NCBI GenBank assembly: GCA_947090545.1
Contig: CAMUPC010000004.1
Span: forward strand, 1-57,026
Length of the DNA: 57,026 nt
DNA from: an uncultured Eubacterium sp.
GTDB lineage: Bacteria > Bacillota > Clostridia > Lachnospirales > Lachnospiraceae
Reading direction: 5' to 3'
Part shown: piece after piece, positions 45,545 to 52,939 of the stretch
How the letters are laid out: each line of letters starts with the position of its first letter
How positions within the stretch are numbered: position 1 is the stretch's first letter
Notes under the pieces: generated by a model
Databases searched by the model: none
Told to the model about the DNA's origin: nothing
Seen by the model: the letters and a program-made list of their open reading frames with translations, nothing else
Translations under genes and position numbers: made by a program

Positions 45545-46807
45545 GTTAGGAGAAGATGGCGGTAAAGATAAGAGAGATTGGCATAGGATAAGTGAGAATC
45601 TTGCGGTGCAGCTAAGAAATAATGGCTGTAATGCTACGAGGACATGGCGGTCTATAGGTAAGAAATAAGAAAGTATCATTGACAATTTCTCCTCTTTTGA
45701 ATAAAATATAACGTATAGGAGCGATAGAAACAGCGTCTATGTTCCAAAGAAGGGTGAAAATGCCAACTTGATCATATAAAAGCTAAGAGAAAATGGCGGG
45801 TAATTTCATATATTTCAAAAAATTCGATGGTAAAATGTTAAAAATTAAAATAGAAAGGGGTATCGTATATACGAAGCTAAGAGAAAATGGCGGGAGCGCA
45901 ATGAAATAGGAGTAAAAGGTAAGAGTAAATTGCTGTAGAAAACGGCAAAAAGGGGATAATTCTTAATTTTTAAGAAGATATTTAAGGATTTATATGAAAA
46001 GGTAAGAGAGTATCGCGGCGATAGGAAAGAAAAAATGGAAAAATTGGATGAAAGGTGAGAGAAAACGGCAGCAAAGTAAGAAAAAAAGAAGGATTGCGCA
46101 ACATCTTGTAAAAGCTGGGAAATAGCGGTAACTAGGGAATCGTTTCAATGTTGCGCTATGAAAAAAACTTGCTGTTATCGTCCAAAGCTAAGAGAATATG
46201 GCTGTATCCAGTAATATGGAATGAATAAATTTTGAATAATTATTTATAAAGAGATAGATTCAATAAGGCTTATTCCATAATAAAAGTAAGATAAGAGTAA
46301 ATGGCTGTGATGCATTGAGTGTTTTATTATAGTATGTTGTAGTAAAAATTGGATATAGGTAAGAGTAAATGGCTGTGAAAAGCAAAAGTTAAGAGAAAGT
46401 GGCGGTACAAATAGCAGCAGGTGAGAGAAAGTGGCGGTACAAATAGCAGCAAGTAAGAGAAAACTGCGGTATTAAGTGCGTAGGAAAGGAGAAAAAGGTA
46501 AGAGAAAACTGCGGTAATTATATGTAAACGAGGGAGCATAAGCAATAAATAGGTGAAAGGTAAGAGAAAACTGCGGTTTAAGAGCAAAACGAAAGAAAAA
46601 TTGCCTACATAAAAGCAAAAGTTGAGAGGAAACTGCGGTTTAAAATAAAAGATAAGAGAAGATTGCTGTAGAATGAATGAAATTTTTAAGAAATTAGCAG
46701 TAAACTAAGGTGTTTTTGTCGGCTGTATATAAAAAGGTAAGAGAATATGGCTGGATAATTCAGGTAAAATTTGATAAAAACGATAAAAGGTAAGAGAAAA
46801 CTGCGGT
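45545..46807 (+). repeat. Iteron array upstream of the replication initiator
   Basis: At least 20 direct repeats of about 19 bases share GGTAAGAGAAAANNGCGGT. Two sub-types occur. The left copies end in ATGGCGG or ATGGCTG (45545, 45611, 45633, 45782, 45876, 46187, 46290, 46358). The copies near rep end in ACTGCGG (46452, 46497, 46559, 46621, 46789). Others are at 45567, 45587, 45918, 46001, 46054, 46114, 46388, 46420, 46651 and 46736, some diverged. All lie in the same orientation as rep. Such arrays are the initiator binding sites of iteron-controlled plasmid origins. Confidence 0.9.
46093..46159. repeat. GCGCAACAT inverted pair inside the iterons
   Basis: GCGCAACAT (46096-46104) and ATGTTGCGC (46148-46156) are a perfect 9-bp inverted repeat flanking the diverged iteron at 46114. 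The sequence is the same palindrome core as the cluster at 14935-15710. Confidence 0.45.
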
Positions 46808-46875
46808 GAAAAAAGAAGAAAGCGCTAGCAGAAAGAGAAGAAGGTTTGGCGGTAAATGAAAAATTAGGAGGAAGT

Positions 46876-48162
46876 ATGGCGAAAAAGGCGGAAACATCAC
46901 AGAGCGAGAAAAAGAAAGTGCGGAAGAAAGGAGGAAATGAAGTTGCTTTCAGGCCCCAAAGCATAGTGGAAGCCAGATATAACTTGGACCGAAGGCAAAA
47001 TGATATTATGGATATCGCATTCGGCATGATTGATGACCAGATTGACAAGAAAGAATATTCTATCCGGGTTGCAGATGTGAAAGAGTATTATAATATAGAA
47101 GATAAATCACACGCATACCGTTTTTTAAAGCAGGCAGTAGAATCTTTGGAGGGAAAAGGATTTAAACTAAAAAAAGATGAGGATACCTCGATCTTTTATC
47201 CATGGTTTTCTAAAATTACATATGTCAGGGCAAAGGATGAAGAAAACAGCCATATAGATTTTAAGATGGATGACGATTTAAAGAGGATGATTGTAGAATC
47301 CAGGCGAGGCGCGTATTATTCGATCCGGTATGCCATCAATTTAAGCAACAAGTATGCAAAACGGCTGTATTATTTATTTCAAGACAGGAAAAATTGGAAT
47401 TTGAAAAACCCGGATATGGAGACAGGGGTATTTACAATTGCAATAGAAGAGTTGCTTCGGATGCTGGATTGCCCGAAATCATATAAATACACAGATTTTA
47501 AGCGGTATGTCATTAAGCCATCGATGGAACAGATCAATGGAAGTACGGATATTTATTTTGAATATGATGAAAACCGGGGAAAATTAAAATCAGGGCAAAA
47601 GGGAGTGCTGAGCTTAACCTTTCATGTTACGCAGCTCAATCCAAATTCAAAAATTGTGGCAGATTCTACGTTTTATGAAATAACCAGCCAGCATGTTGAA
47701 ATAAGAAAGAGGGGATATCTGGATGCAGAGGTAAGGGATATATTATCAATGGCAAGAAAATTCAGCCGGGATGACCGATTTATCGAGGAAGCGCTGGATG
47801 TGGTAGACCATACAAAATGTGACAGCAGGGTAGGGCTTGCTTGCTATTTTATGAAGCATGGGTATAACCAGCCATATACAAGCCGCCAGCCAGAAAAATA
47901 CGATGGTTTGAAAACAGCGGAACGTACAACTGCGTATGCTGGTTTTGAGCAGCGGGAATATGATTATGAAGAGTTGGAAAAGAACCTGTTGAACCAAGGA
48001 AAGATGTCGCAGCCGCAGCAAAAAGCTGAAGAAAAGAAGCCTAAGAATACAGGCGTAAAAGAAATTTCGGTAGAAGAATTACAAAGCATGATGGCAGGAA
48101 ATCCACAGTTACAGCAGGAAATTGCAAGCCTATTGGAAAAAATGAATGGAAAGAAGCAATAA
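46876..48162 (+). CDS. Rep_3-type replication initiator protein
   Basis: Protein of 428 aa. The central part matches RepA/RepB/Pi-type initiators with two winged-helix domains. ARYNLDRRQNDIMDIAFGMI and the SNKYAKRLYYLFQD segment belong to the first. DFKRYVIKPSMEQINGSTDI and FEYDENRGKLKSGQKG belong to the second. The N-terminal 25 residues are very basic. The C-terminal 120 residues form a Gln/Lys-rich tail with no recognised domain, so it is longer than many plasmid Reps. TTAGGAGG precedes the ATG at 46876; the frame opens 10 codons earlier at a TTG inside non-coding repeats. It should bind the iterons upstream and start replication there. Confidence 0.92.
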   Translation: MAKKAETSQSEKKKVRKKGGNEVAFRPQSIVEARYNLDRRQNDIMDIAFGMIDDQIDKKEYSIRVADVKEYYNIEDKSHAYRFLKQAVESLEGKGFKLKKDEDTSIFYPWFSKITYVRAKDEENSHIDFKMDDDLKRMIVESRRGAYYSIRYAINLSNKYAKRLYYLFQDRKNWNLKNPDMETGVFTIAIEELLRMLDCPKSYKYTDFKRYVIKPSMEQINGSTDIYFEYDENRGKLKSGQKGVLSLTFHVTQLNPNSKIVADSTFYEITSQHVEIRKRGYLDAEVRDILSMARKFSRDDRFIEEALDVVDHTKCDSRVGLACYFMKHGYNQPYTSRQPEKYDGLKTAERTTAYAGFEQREYDYEELEKNLLNQGKMSQPQQKAEEKKPKNTGVKEISVEELQSMMAGNPQLQQEIASLLEKMNGKKQ

Positions 48163-48211
48163 AAGCATTCCTATATATTGGGAAAAGAGTATGTGATGAT
48201 AAAAAGAAGCA

Positions 48212-48255
48212 CCCCAAACTATTCGTAAAAGGATGGTTTTACGAATAGTTTGGGG
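48212..48255. repeat. Perfect 19-bp inverted repeat downstream of rep
   Basis: The arms 48212-48230 and 48237-48255 are perfectly complementary, with a 6-base loop. It starts 49 bases past the rep stop. No T-run follows on the plus strand, so it is either an unusual terminator or a site for replication or resolution proteins. Confidence 0.65.
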
Positions 48256-48270
48256 CAAATCTATATAAAG

Positions 48271-48479
48271 TAAGAACTGTTATACAATAAAAACTGCCAT
48301 ACTATTAAGAACTGTTATGATAAGAACTGTCATACAATAAGAACTATTATGATAAGAACTGTCATACAATAAGAACTATTATTATGATAAGAACTACCAT
48401 ACAATAAGAACTACCATACAATAAGAACTGTTATACAATAAAAACTGCCATATCATTAAGAACTGTTATATTAAGAACG
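48271..48479 (+). repeat. Tandem array of 15-18 bp AAGAACTG units
   Basis: About 12 units follow one another without spacers. Most begin AAGAACTG or AAGAACTA, and two begin AAAAACTGCC. They alternate between a 17-base form ending CATACAAT or TATACAAT and a 15-base form ending TATGAT. The pattern resembles a second iteron-like set, different from those upstream of rep. It ends directly at the stop of the convergent minus-strand gene. Confidence 0.85.
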
Positions 48480-48483
48480 ATGC

Positions 48484-49230
48484 CTAATTTGAAACGATAT
48501 ATTCTAACGCTAATATCGCATTTTCCTGTTGTTTGCAGTTTTGGACAATACCAAGTATGGCACGTTGTTCCTGGAACCAGAACGGCTTGAATGTGCTGCT
48601 GTCAGTAATATCAATCCCATAGGCTTTTTTTTCCTGATTAGCGGTTTGGCTGCTGGGCGCCTCTGTTGCTTCTGAGGTGGAAGGTTCTTCGGTATAGCCT
48701 TCTGTCAGGTATAACAGCCCTTTGTGCTCTTTGGAAAAGGCAGGCATAAGTTCGCTCAAATCTACGAAACAGTCGTTTTTTGCCAGAGCCTGGAAATGCT
48801 CTTCATTTGTAACAATCAGGTCAATTTCCTGGGCAGATAAAAAGGCAGATAATTTTACATCAGACTCATAGCTGTTGGGAAATGCGTCGTCAATGTGGAT
48901 TTCCTGGCTGCCGTCTGTCTGGAGTATATTTGCGAAAGACTGTTCGAGTGATTCACTTGCATCCATAGGCAGGGGGTTATGCACAATGGCAAAAAAGAGG
49001 GATGGCTCTTTTTGCGGTTTAAAAAAAGTCCAGAGGATCGTTCCCAAAACCCCAGCCAATGCGATGGCTGCTATGCATTTCATAAAATAGTAATCCATGA
49101 AATAGCGGAAACGCTGGTGACGGCTCAATTCTGACCATTTTTGTTTTTCTGATTTTTGAGCCTGTGCCTGAAACAGGGAAGCATCTTCATCCAGTACCGA
49201 TGAATGGTTATTTTTGCCGATTAATGCCAT
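48484..49230 (-). CDS. Single-span membrane protein of unknown function
   Basis: Protein of 248 aa with an 80-residue? basic and acidic cytoplasmic N terminus of about 55 residues, one membrane span (CIAAIALAGVLGTILWTFF) and an outer domain of about 170 residues. The outer part has an Ala/Ser/Thr-rich linker (EPSTSEATEAPSSQTANQEK) near the C terminus. I do not recognise a family. AAAGGAGG precedes the ATG. It ends at the tandem array beside rep and follows the DUF4317 gene by 83 bases. Confidence 0.65.
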   Translation of the reverse strand: MALIGKNNHSSVLDEDASLFQAQAQKSEKQKWSELSRHQRFRYFMDYYFMKCIAAIALAGVLGTILWTFFKPQKEPSLFFAIVHNPLPMDASESLEQSFANILQTDGSQEIHIDDAFPNSYESDVKLSAFLSAQEIDLIVTNEEHFQALAKNDCFVDLSELMPAFSKEHKGLLYLTEGYTEEPSTSEATEAPSSQTANQEKKAYGIDITDSSTFKPFWFQEQRAILGIVQNCKQQENAILALEYIVSN

Positions 49231-49313
49231 GAATAAATCCTCCTTTGCGTTCGTTGTTTGGAATCCTTCATCGGTCTATGAGGGATCGCAACAATTTGGA
49301 CCATCGACGATAC

Positions 49314-50453
49314 TTATACGGTGGTATGTATTCCGTTGACATTGACATTTTCATCTGCATCCATAGGGATAACCAGGCATTTCTTGCCATCAATGATCTG
49401 TGATTTAATTTGGGATGCTTTTTCAGGCTTGACATGGAGCACAACGTCGTAGGTCTTTACTTCAAATTTACGCTGGTCAATGACATTTTGTGCATAAAGC
49501 GGTGTATCGCCGATCTTTTTGTCGTATTCCTGCTCTGCCTGTGTGATTTTCTCTTCAGAGACTCCGCTTGCATTTAAGATTTCACAGATCGAATCTTTGG
49601 AGAGCTCTATCTGTTCCGGCTCTTCGCCTTTGACGGAAGGCGTGCCGCTGTCTATAATTTTTTCCTGTATGTTATCGTGGATTTCCTTAACCGTTTCATA
49701 ACTGCATTCTTCGCCGAGCGTATCTTCTAAAAAGGAACGGAACACTTCTTTTTGTTCGGCGGCTGTCATTTTTTTACTGCATCCCAATACGCCTTCGATC
49801 AGGCCTTCCGGCGGTTCTTTTGCGTTTTTTGTGTAAAAAAGTGCGGCATGGATATCGGTGCTGCGGTCTGTAAAAGCTGGGAATACAAATCCGGCATCTG
49901 GCGCGCCAACAACCCAGTCACGCAGGCGCAGCCCGATTTCGTTGGATTGCTCCAAGTATCCAAGCCCCGGTTTGGATAATGTCACCGGGCAGATGGCACA
50001 TAGCAGGTATTCATAGATCTCTTCGGACTCATCGAGGCTTCGATGGTCTTTGGTTTTCAGCGGCACATCATAGGCGTCGTGGAAAATAAGGATCAGGTAA
50101 TTGCCGGCGTAGTCGTAATGGTCGATAACCAGGTCGTAAAATCGTTCCAGCAAATCTTCGCTTTTTAATTTGCTTTCGCGCAGCCCAAGCAGGAATTGCT
50201 GCCTGCCGCCCCGCTCTTCTTCGGAAAGTGGAAATTCGAGTTCCAGAAGGTTGTTGCCAGGTGTCCCGGACAAGACTTTTTTTGCAAGCTCCAGGTATTT
50301 GAAAAATTCTTCTTCATCCAGATTTAAGAAGGTCTTTCCTAGGCGTGTGACCCGGTTGTGTTCGCCATCCACATAACAGCCGCACATGCGTGTGAATGTG
50401 CAGCCTTCTTTTTTGAATCGTTTTTTGATTTCCATAATTTCTTTCTTATTCAA
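49314..50453 (-). CDS. DUF4317 family protein
   Basis: Cytoplasmic protein of 379 aa resembling DUF4317, a family common in Clostridia with no known function. The opening MNKKEIMEIKKRFKKEG, then RMCGCYVDG and the LRLRDWVVGAPDAGFVFPAF region, are characteristic. Translation appears to begin at TTG behind AGAGGA; an ATG six codons later is the alternative. No domain with a known activity is visible. Confidence 0.85.
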   Translation of the reverse strand: MNKKEIMEIKKRFKKEGCTFTRMCGCYVDGEHNRVTRLGKTFLNLDEEEFFKYLELAKKVLSGTPGNNLLELEFPLSEEERGGRQQFLLGLRESKLKSEDLLERFYDLVIDHYDYAGNYLILIFHDAYDVPLKTKDHRSLDESEEIYEYLLCAICPVTLSKPGLGYLEQSNEIGLRLRDWVVGAPDAGFVFPAFTDRSTDIHAALFYTKNAKEPPEGLIEGVLGCSKKMTAAEQKEVFRSFLEDTLGEECSYETVKEIHDNIQEKIIDSGTPSVKGEEPEQIELSKDSICEILNASGVSEEKITQAEQEYDKKIGDTPLYAQNVIDQRKFEVKTYDVVLHVKPEKASQIKSQIIDGKKCLVIPMDADENVNVNGIHTTV

Positions 50454-50572
50454 ATTTTTGTCCTCTGCTTCTTATTCATTTTTTGTGTTGCTGCTGTTTC
50501 TTCTATATATTATACACGCGTGGGCGGATACAAGCAATGGATACAGGCAAATCTTCTCTAAAAAAATGGAAT

Positions 50573-50601
50573 TTGATTGAATTATTTTAGTATTCTATGC
50601 T
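50573..50601 (+). promoter_or_regulatory. Promoter and operator-like repeat for the 50-aa peptide
   Basis: TTGATT (50573-50578) and TATGCT (50596-50601) are 17 bases apart on the plus strand. The spacer and -10 box overlap an inverted repeat, TATTTTAG (50583-50590) with CTAAAATA (50100 bases on at 50600-50607), which could be an operator. Confidence 0.45.
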
Positions 50602-50643
50602 AAAATAAATAAGAAGTGGAATAAAAAAAGGAGGAGTTATCTC

Positions 50644-50796
50644 ATGAATGAAAAATTGTATAAAGCGATCAATGCAACAGCCATATCCAGTCTTGTACTG
50701 GGCATCTGCATTCTGGCAGCCGGGACTGCGGCAGGTGTCCTGCTGGTAGTAAATGGTGCCAGGCTGCTGAAACACAAATCCGTGATTTTATTATAA
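50644..50796 (+). CDS. Small single-span membrane peptide
   Basis: Peptide of 50 aa (MNEKLYKAINATAISSLVLG at the start) with one clear membrane span rich in Gly, Ala, Val and Leu, and a short basic tail. GGAGGAG lies 6 bases before the ATG, and a promoter and a strong hairpin bracket the frame, which supports a real gene too short for routine calling. Function unknown; small regulator or toxin-like peptides have this shape, but nothing here proves it. Confidence 0.7.
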   Translation: MNEKLYKAINATAISSLVLGICILAAGTAAGVLLVVNGARLLKHKSVILL

Positions 50797-50809
50797 AAGC
50801 AATTCAAAA

Positions 50810-50880
50810 GGGGGCTGCCGTACGAAGCAGAAAACAAGGCATTTGTCTGTGATTTGTTTCTGCTTCGTGCGGCAGCCCCC
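50810..50880. terminator. Long hairpin between the small peptide and the CarD-like gene
   Basis: GGGGGCTGCCG (50810-50820) pairs with CGGCAGCCCCC (50870-50880), and the stem continues inward through ACGAAGCAG with TTCTGCTTCG, giving over 20 pairs. On the minus strand four T residues follow, fitting a terminator for the CarD-like gene; it can also stop the plus-strand transcript. Confidence 0.8.
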
Positions 50881-50894
50881 TCTTTGGGCTGCTT

Positions 50895-51416
50895 TCATAC
50901 AGGCAGCATTTCTTTTGCCTGTCCAACTTTTTCTGTGATAAATTCTTTTACCTGGTCTTTTTCCATGCCGAGGATAATGGCAAATTCGCCGTACAGCCGG
51001 TCTTCTGCAAGGTGAAAGTATTTTTCATCTGAAGCGGTGACCTTTTTTCCTTCTGCGATCCTGCTCTGCATCCGATAGTAAATAGTCTTGATAATGCGGA
51101 TCAGCTCTCTGCAATCGCATTTGCGGAGTGTTTCTTTATATTGCGTTTCCCTTTGTTTTTCATCCTTTACCCAAAGAGGCTCCAGGCAAGGGATTTCTTC
51201 TAACAGCTCCATAATGGTTTCTTTTGGGATCAGTGCGCGCATCACGACCTTGTCACTGTCTACCGGCGTGAAGATCTGGCTGTCTTTCGTATAATAAGGC
51301 ACAAGTGTATAATAAATTCGTTCTTTCGGTATTCCCGGCATGTCCAGCGGTCCAATATCCTGGATCTTGCAGACACCGTTGCTTCCATAGATTACATAAT
51401 CGTTTTTCTGAAACAT
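50895..51416 (-). CDS. CarD/CdnL-type transcriptional regulator
   Basis: Protein of 173 aa with an N-terminal CarD/TRCF RNA polymerase-interacting domain: FQKNDYVIYGSNGVCKIQDI and the YYTLVPYY strand. A helical C-terminal domain (about residues 85-170) follows. CarD proteins bind the RNA polymerase beta subunit and stabilise open promoter complexes. AAGGAAGG precedes the ATG. It is monocistronic. The genes it controls are unknown. Confidence 0.9.
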   Translation of the reverse strand: MFQKNDYVIYGSNGVCKIQDIGPLDMPGIPKERIYYTLVPYYTKDSQIFTPVDSDKVVMRALIPKETIMELLEEIPCLEPLWVKDEKQRETQYKETLRKCDCRELIRIIKTIYYRMQSRIAEGKKVTASDEKYFHLAEDRLYGEFAIILGMEKDQVKEFITEKVGQAKEMLPV

Positions 51417-51572
51417 AGGCTATCCTTCCTTTCTGTCAAATGCGTCATACTGGTGTCAACCTTATTCTACCAATTTATTTTTGACAATGTAAATAGTTTT
51501 TATTCAGAAAACACGGATTTCGTGATTATGTCCTATAAAGCACACTGTATACTTGTGCAATTTGCCTACAGA

Positions 51573-52919
51573 TTACGGGCATTGTTTTTGGCTGGTTTCC
51601 AGCAGTTTACGATAAATGTCAGGAAAACTGCCGCCTGTCTGCCGGCAGATGCGGGCAACCGATTCATATTCAGGATATGCCTGCCTGTATCCGCCTGTTT
51701 CACAGATTTTTACCTGTATTTCTCCATATTCTGTCTGGATGGTTTTGATGCTCCTTGGCAGCAGGGAGCGCTCCATCCTCTGCCGCCGGATGCCGATGGT
51801 TGTTGTCTGGCGGAAAATAATCTGCTCAAGCCTTGGGATGTCATCCTGCGTACATAAGACGTTGAGCTGGTAGGCAGGGCGGTTTTTTTTCATATAGACC
51901 GGAAAGTAATGCACGTCCTTAGCGCCGGCATCGAACAGGCATTCCATTACATATCCGAGCATCTCTCCTGTGCAGTCATCAATATTTGTTTCCAGCTTAT
52001 AAATCACATCGTTGCCTATGGTATCCTGTTGGGTATCAGATGGCTCGATCAGCATCGCGCGCAGGATGCTTGGGCGCTCATAGGCGCGTTTTCCGCCGCC
52101 CAGCCCCGTGCGCACGATGCGGAAAGCGTCTGGAAGGCGTCCCTTTGTGCGGATGGCGGCTGCAATTGCGGCTCCAGAAGGAGTGACAAATTCTCCTTGT
52201 GTCTGAGAAACCCGGATCGGGATCTGGTATTTTTCAATAATATTTGCAGTGGCAGGGACGGGAATTGGCAAAATCCCGTGCTGGCAGCGGATGGTGCCGG
52301 AACCTTCCTGCAAAACTGGAAGAATGACATCGGTAATATCTAAATTATCCAGGCAGACAGCGGCGGAGATGATGTCCACAATCGAATCCACAGCACCGAC
52401 CTCATGAAAATGAACCTCTTCCAGCGAAGTTCCATGTGCCTTTGCTTCTGCTTCTGCGAGAATTGTAAAAATCTGCACAGCCAGTTGTTTCGCACGGGCT
52501 GTCATATCTGCTTTTTGGATAATTGACAAAATATCGGAAAGCCCACGGTGCATATGGTGATGCGCATGTCCGTGTTCTTGTCCTTGTGTATGGCGGTGCC
52601 CATGCGGGTGTGTATGGGCTTCGTGGCTGTCGTGTTCTGGTGCGGAAGCATCCGCCCGCGGAGCAGGCGCTGCATCAGATGCTGGATGAAGGTATTCCAT
52701 ATCATGGTCGTGGTTTTCCTGTTCAAGTATGACATCAAAATCACATACATCCAGGCCGGCTTTTTTCACGCGGCTTACCTTTACCGTAAAGCCATCGATC
52801 GGAAGGCTGTTTAAAACATGCTCCAGCACAGACTGGTCGGCTCCAAGGTCAAGCAAAGCCGCTACTGTCATGTCTCCGCTGATGCCGCTTGCGCATTCTA
52901 AATATAAGGTAGGTTTCAT
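51573..52919 (-). CDS. larC: Nickel insertion protein of the nickel-pincer nucleotide cofactor pathway
   Basis: Protein of 448 aa that inserts nickel into the pincer cofactor of lactate racemase and related enzymes, using CTP. It begins LYLECASGISGDMTVAALLD, typical of LarC. A His-rich segment (about residues 70-130, many HxH repeats) likely stores nickel. The LarC1 and LarC2 parts are in one uninterrupted frame, unlike Lactobacillus plantarum, where a programmed frameshift joins them. larA, larB and larE are not in this window. It follows the MoxR-type gene by 20 bases. Confidence 0.93.
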   Translation of the reverse strand: MKPTLYLECASGISGDMTVAALLDLGADQSVLEHVLNSLPIDGFTVKVSRVKKAGLDVCDFDVILEQENHDHDMEYLHPASDAAPAPRADASAPEHDSHEAHTHPHGHRHTQGQEHGHAHHHMHRGLSDILSIIQKADMTARAKQLAVQIFTILAEAEAKAHGTSLEEVHFHEVGAVDSIVDIISAAVCLDNLDITDVILPVLQEGSGTIRCQHGILPIPVPATANIIEKYQIPIRVSQTQGEFVTPSGAAIAAAIRTKGRLPDAFRIVRTGLGGGKRAYERPSILRAMLIEPSDTQQDTIGNDVIYKLETNIDDCTGEMLGYVMECLFDAGAKDVHYFPVYMKKNRPAYQLNVLCTQDDIPRLEQIIFRQTTTIGIRRQRMERSLLPRSIKTIQTEYGEIQVKICETGGYRQAYPEYESVARICRQTGGSFPDIYRKLLETSQKQCP

Positions 52920-52939
52920 GTTGGATTTCCTTTCTTTCG

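Larger units (their letters stand above)
44749..46875 (+). other. 2.1-kb gene-free region with iterons upstream of rep
   Basis: The first 700 bases hold inverted repeats after parB: 44813-44862, ATATCATTTG at 44874 with its complement at 44917-44926, and ACAACGTT at 45262 with its complement at 45280. The remaining 1.3 kb is filled with direct repeats (45545-46807). Open frames here, such as 46327-46587 on the minus strand, are just readings of the repeats. The rep ribosome binding site is at the right end. Confidence 0.75.
48163..48483. other. Intergenic region between rep and the minus-strand genes
   Basis: This 321-base stretch contains the 19-bp inverted repeat (48212-48255) and the tandem array 48271-48479. 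It separates convergent genes. No gene is seen. Confidence 0.6.

Noticed and set aside
46327-46587. Minus-strand frame of 86 codons with repetitive Leu/Ser/Tyr-rich peptide
   Set aside because: It is only a translation of the iteron repeats; the recurring AVFSYL-like pattern follows the DNA repeat.
45545-46807. Possible DnaA-box cluster (oriC)
   Set aside because: No TTATCCACA-like boxes were found by eye; the repeats fit Rep iterons better.
46686-47048. Minus-strand frame of 120 codons overlapping the rep start
   Set aside because: It lies over the iterons and the opposite strand of rep, with low-complexity composition.
48271-48479. Possible CRISPR array
   Set aside because: The units are 15-18 bases and directly adjacent, without unique spacers, and no cas genes are present.
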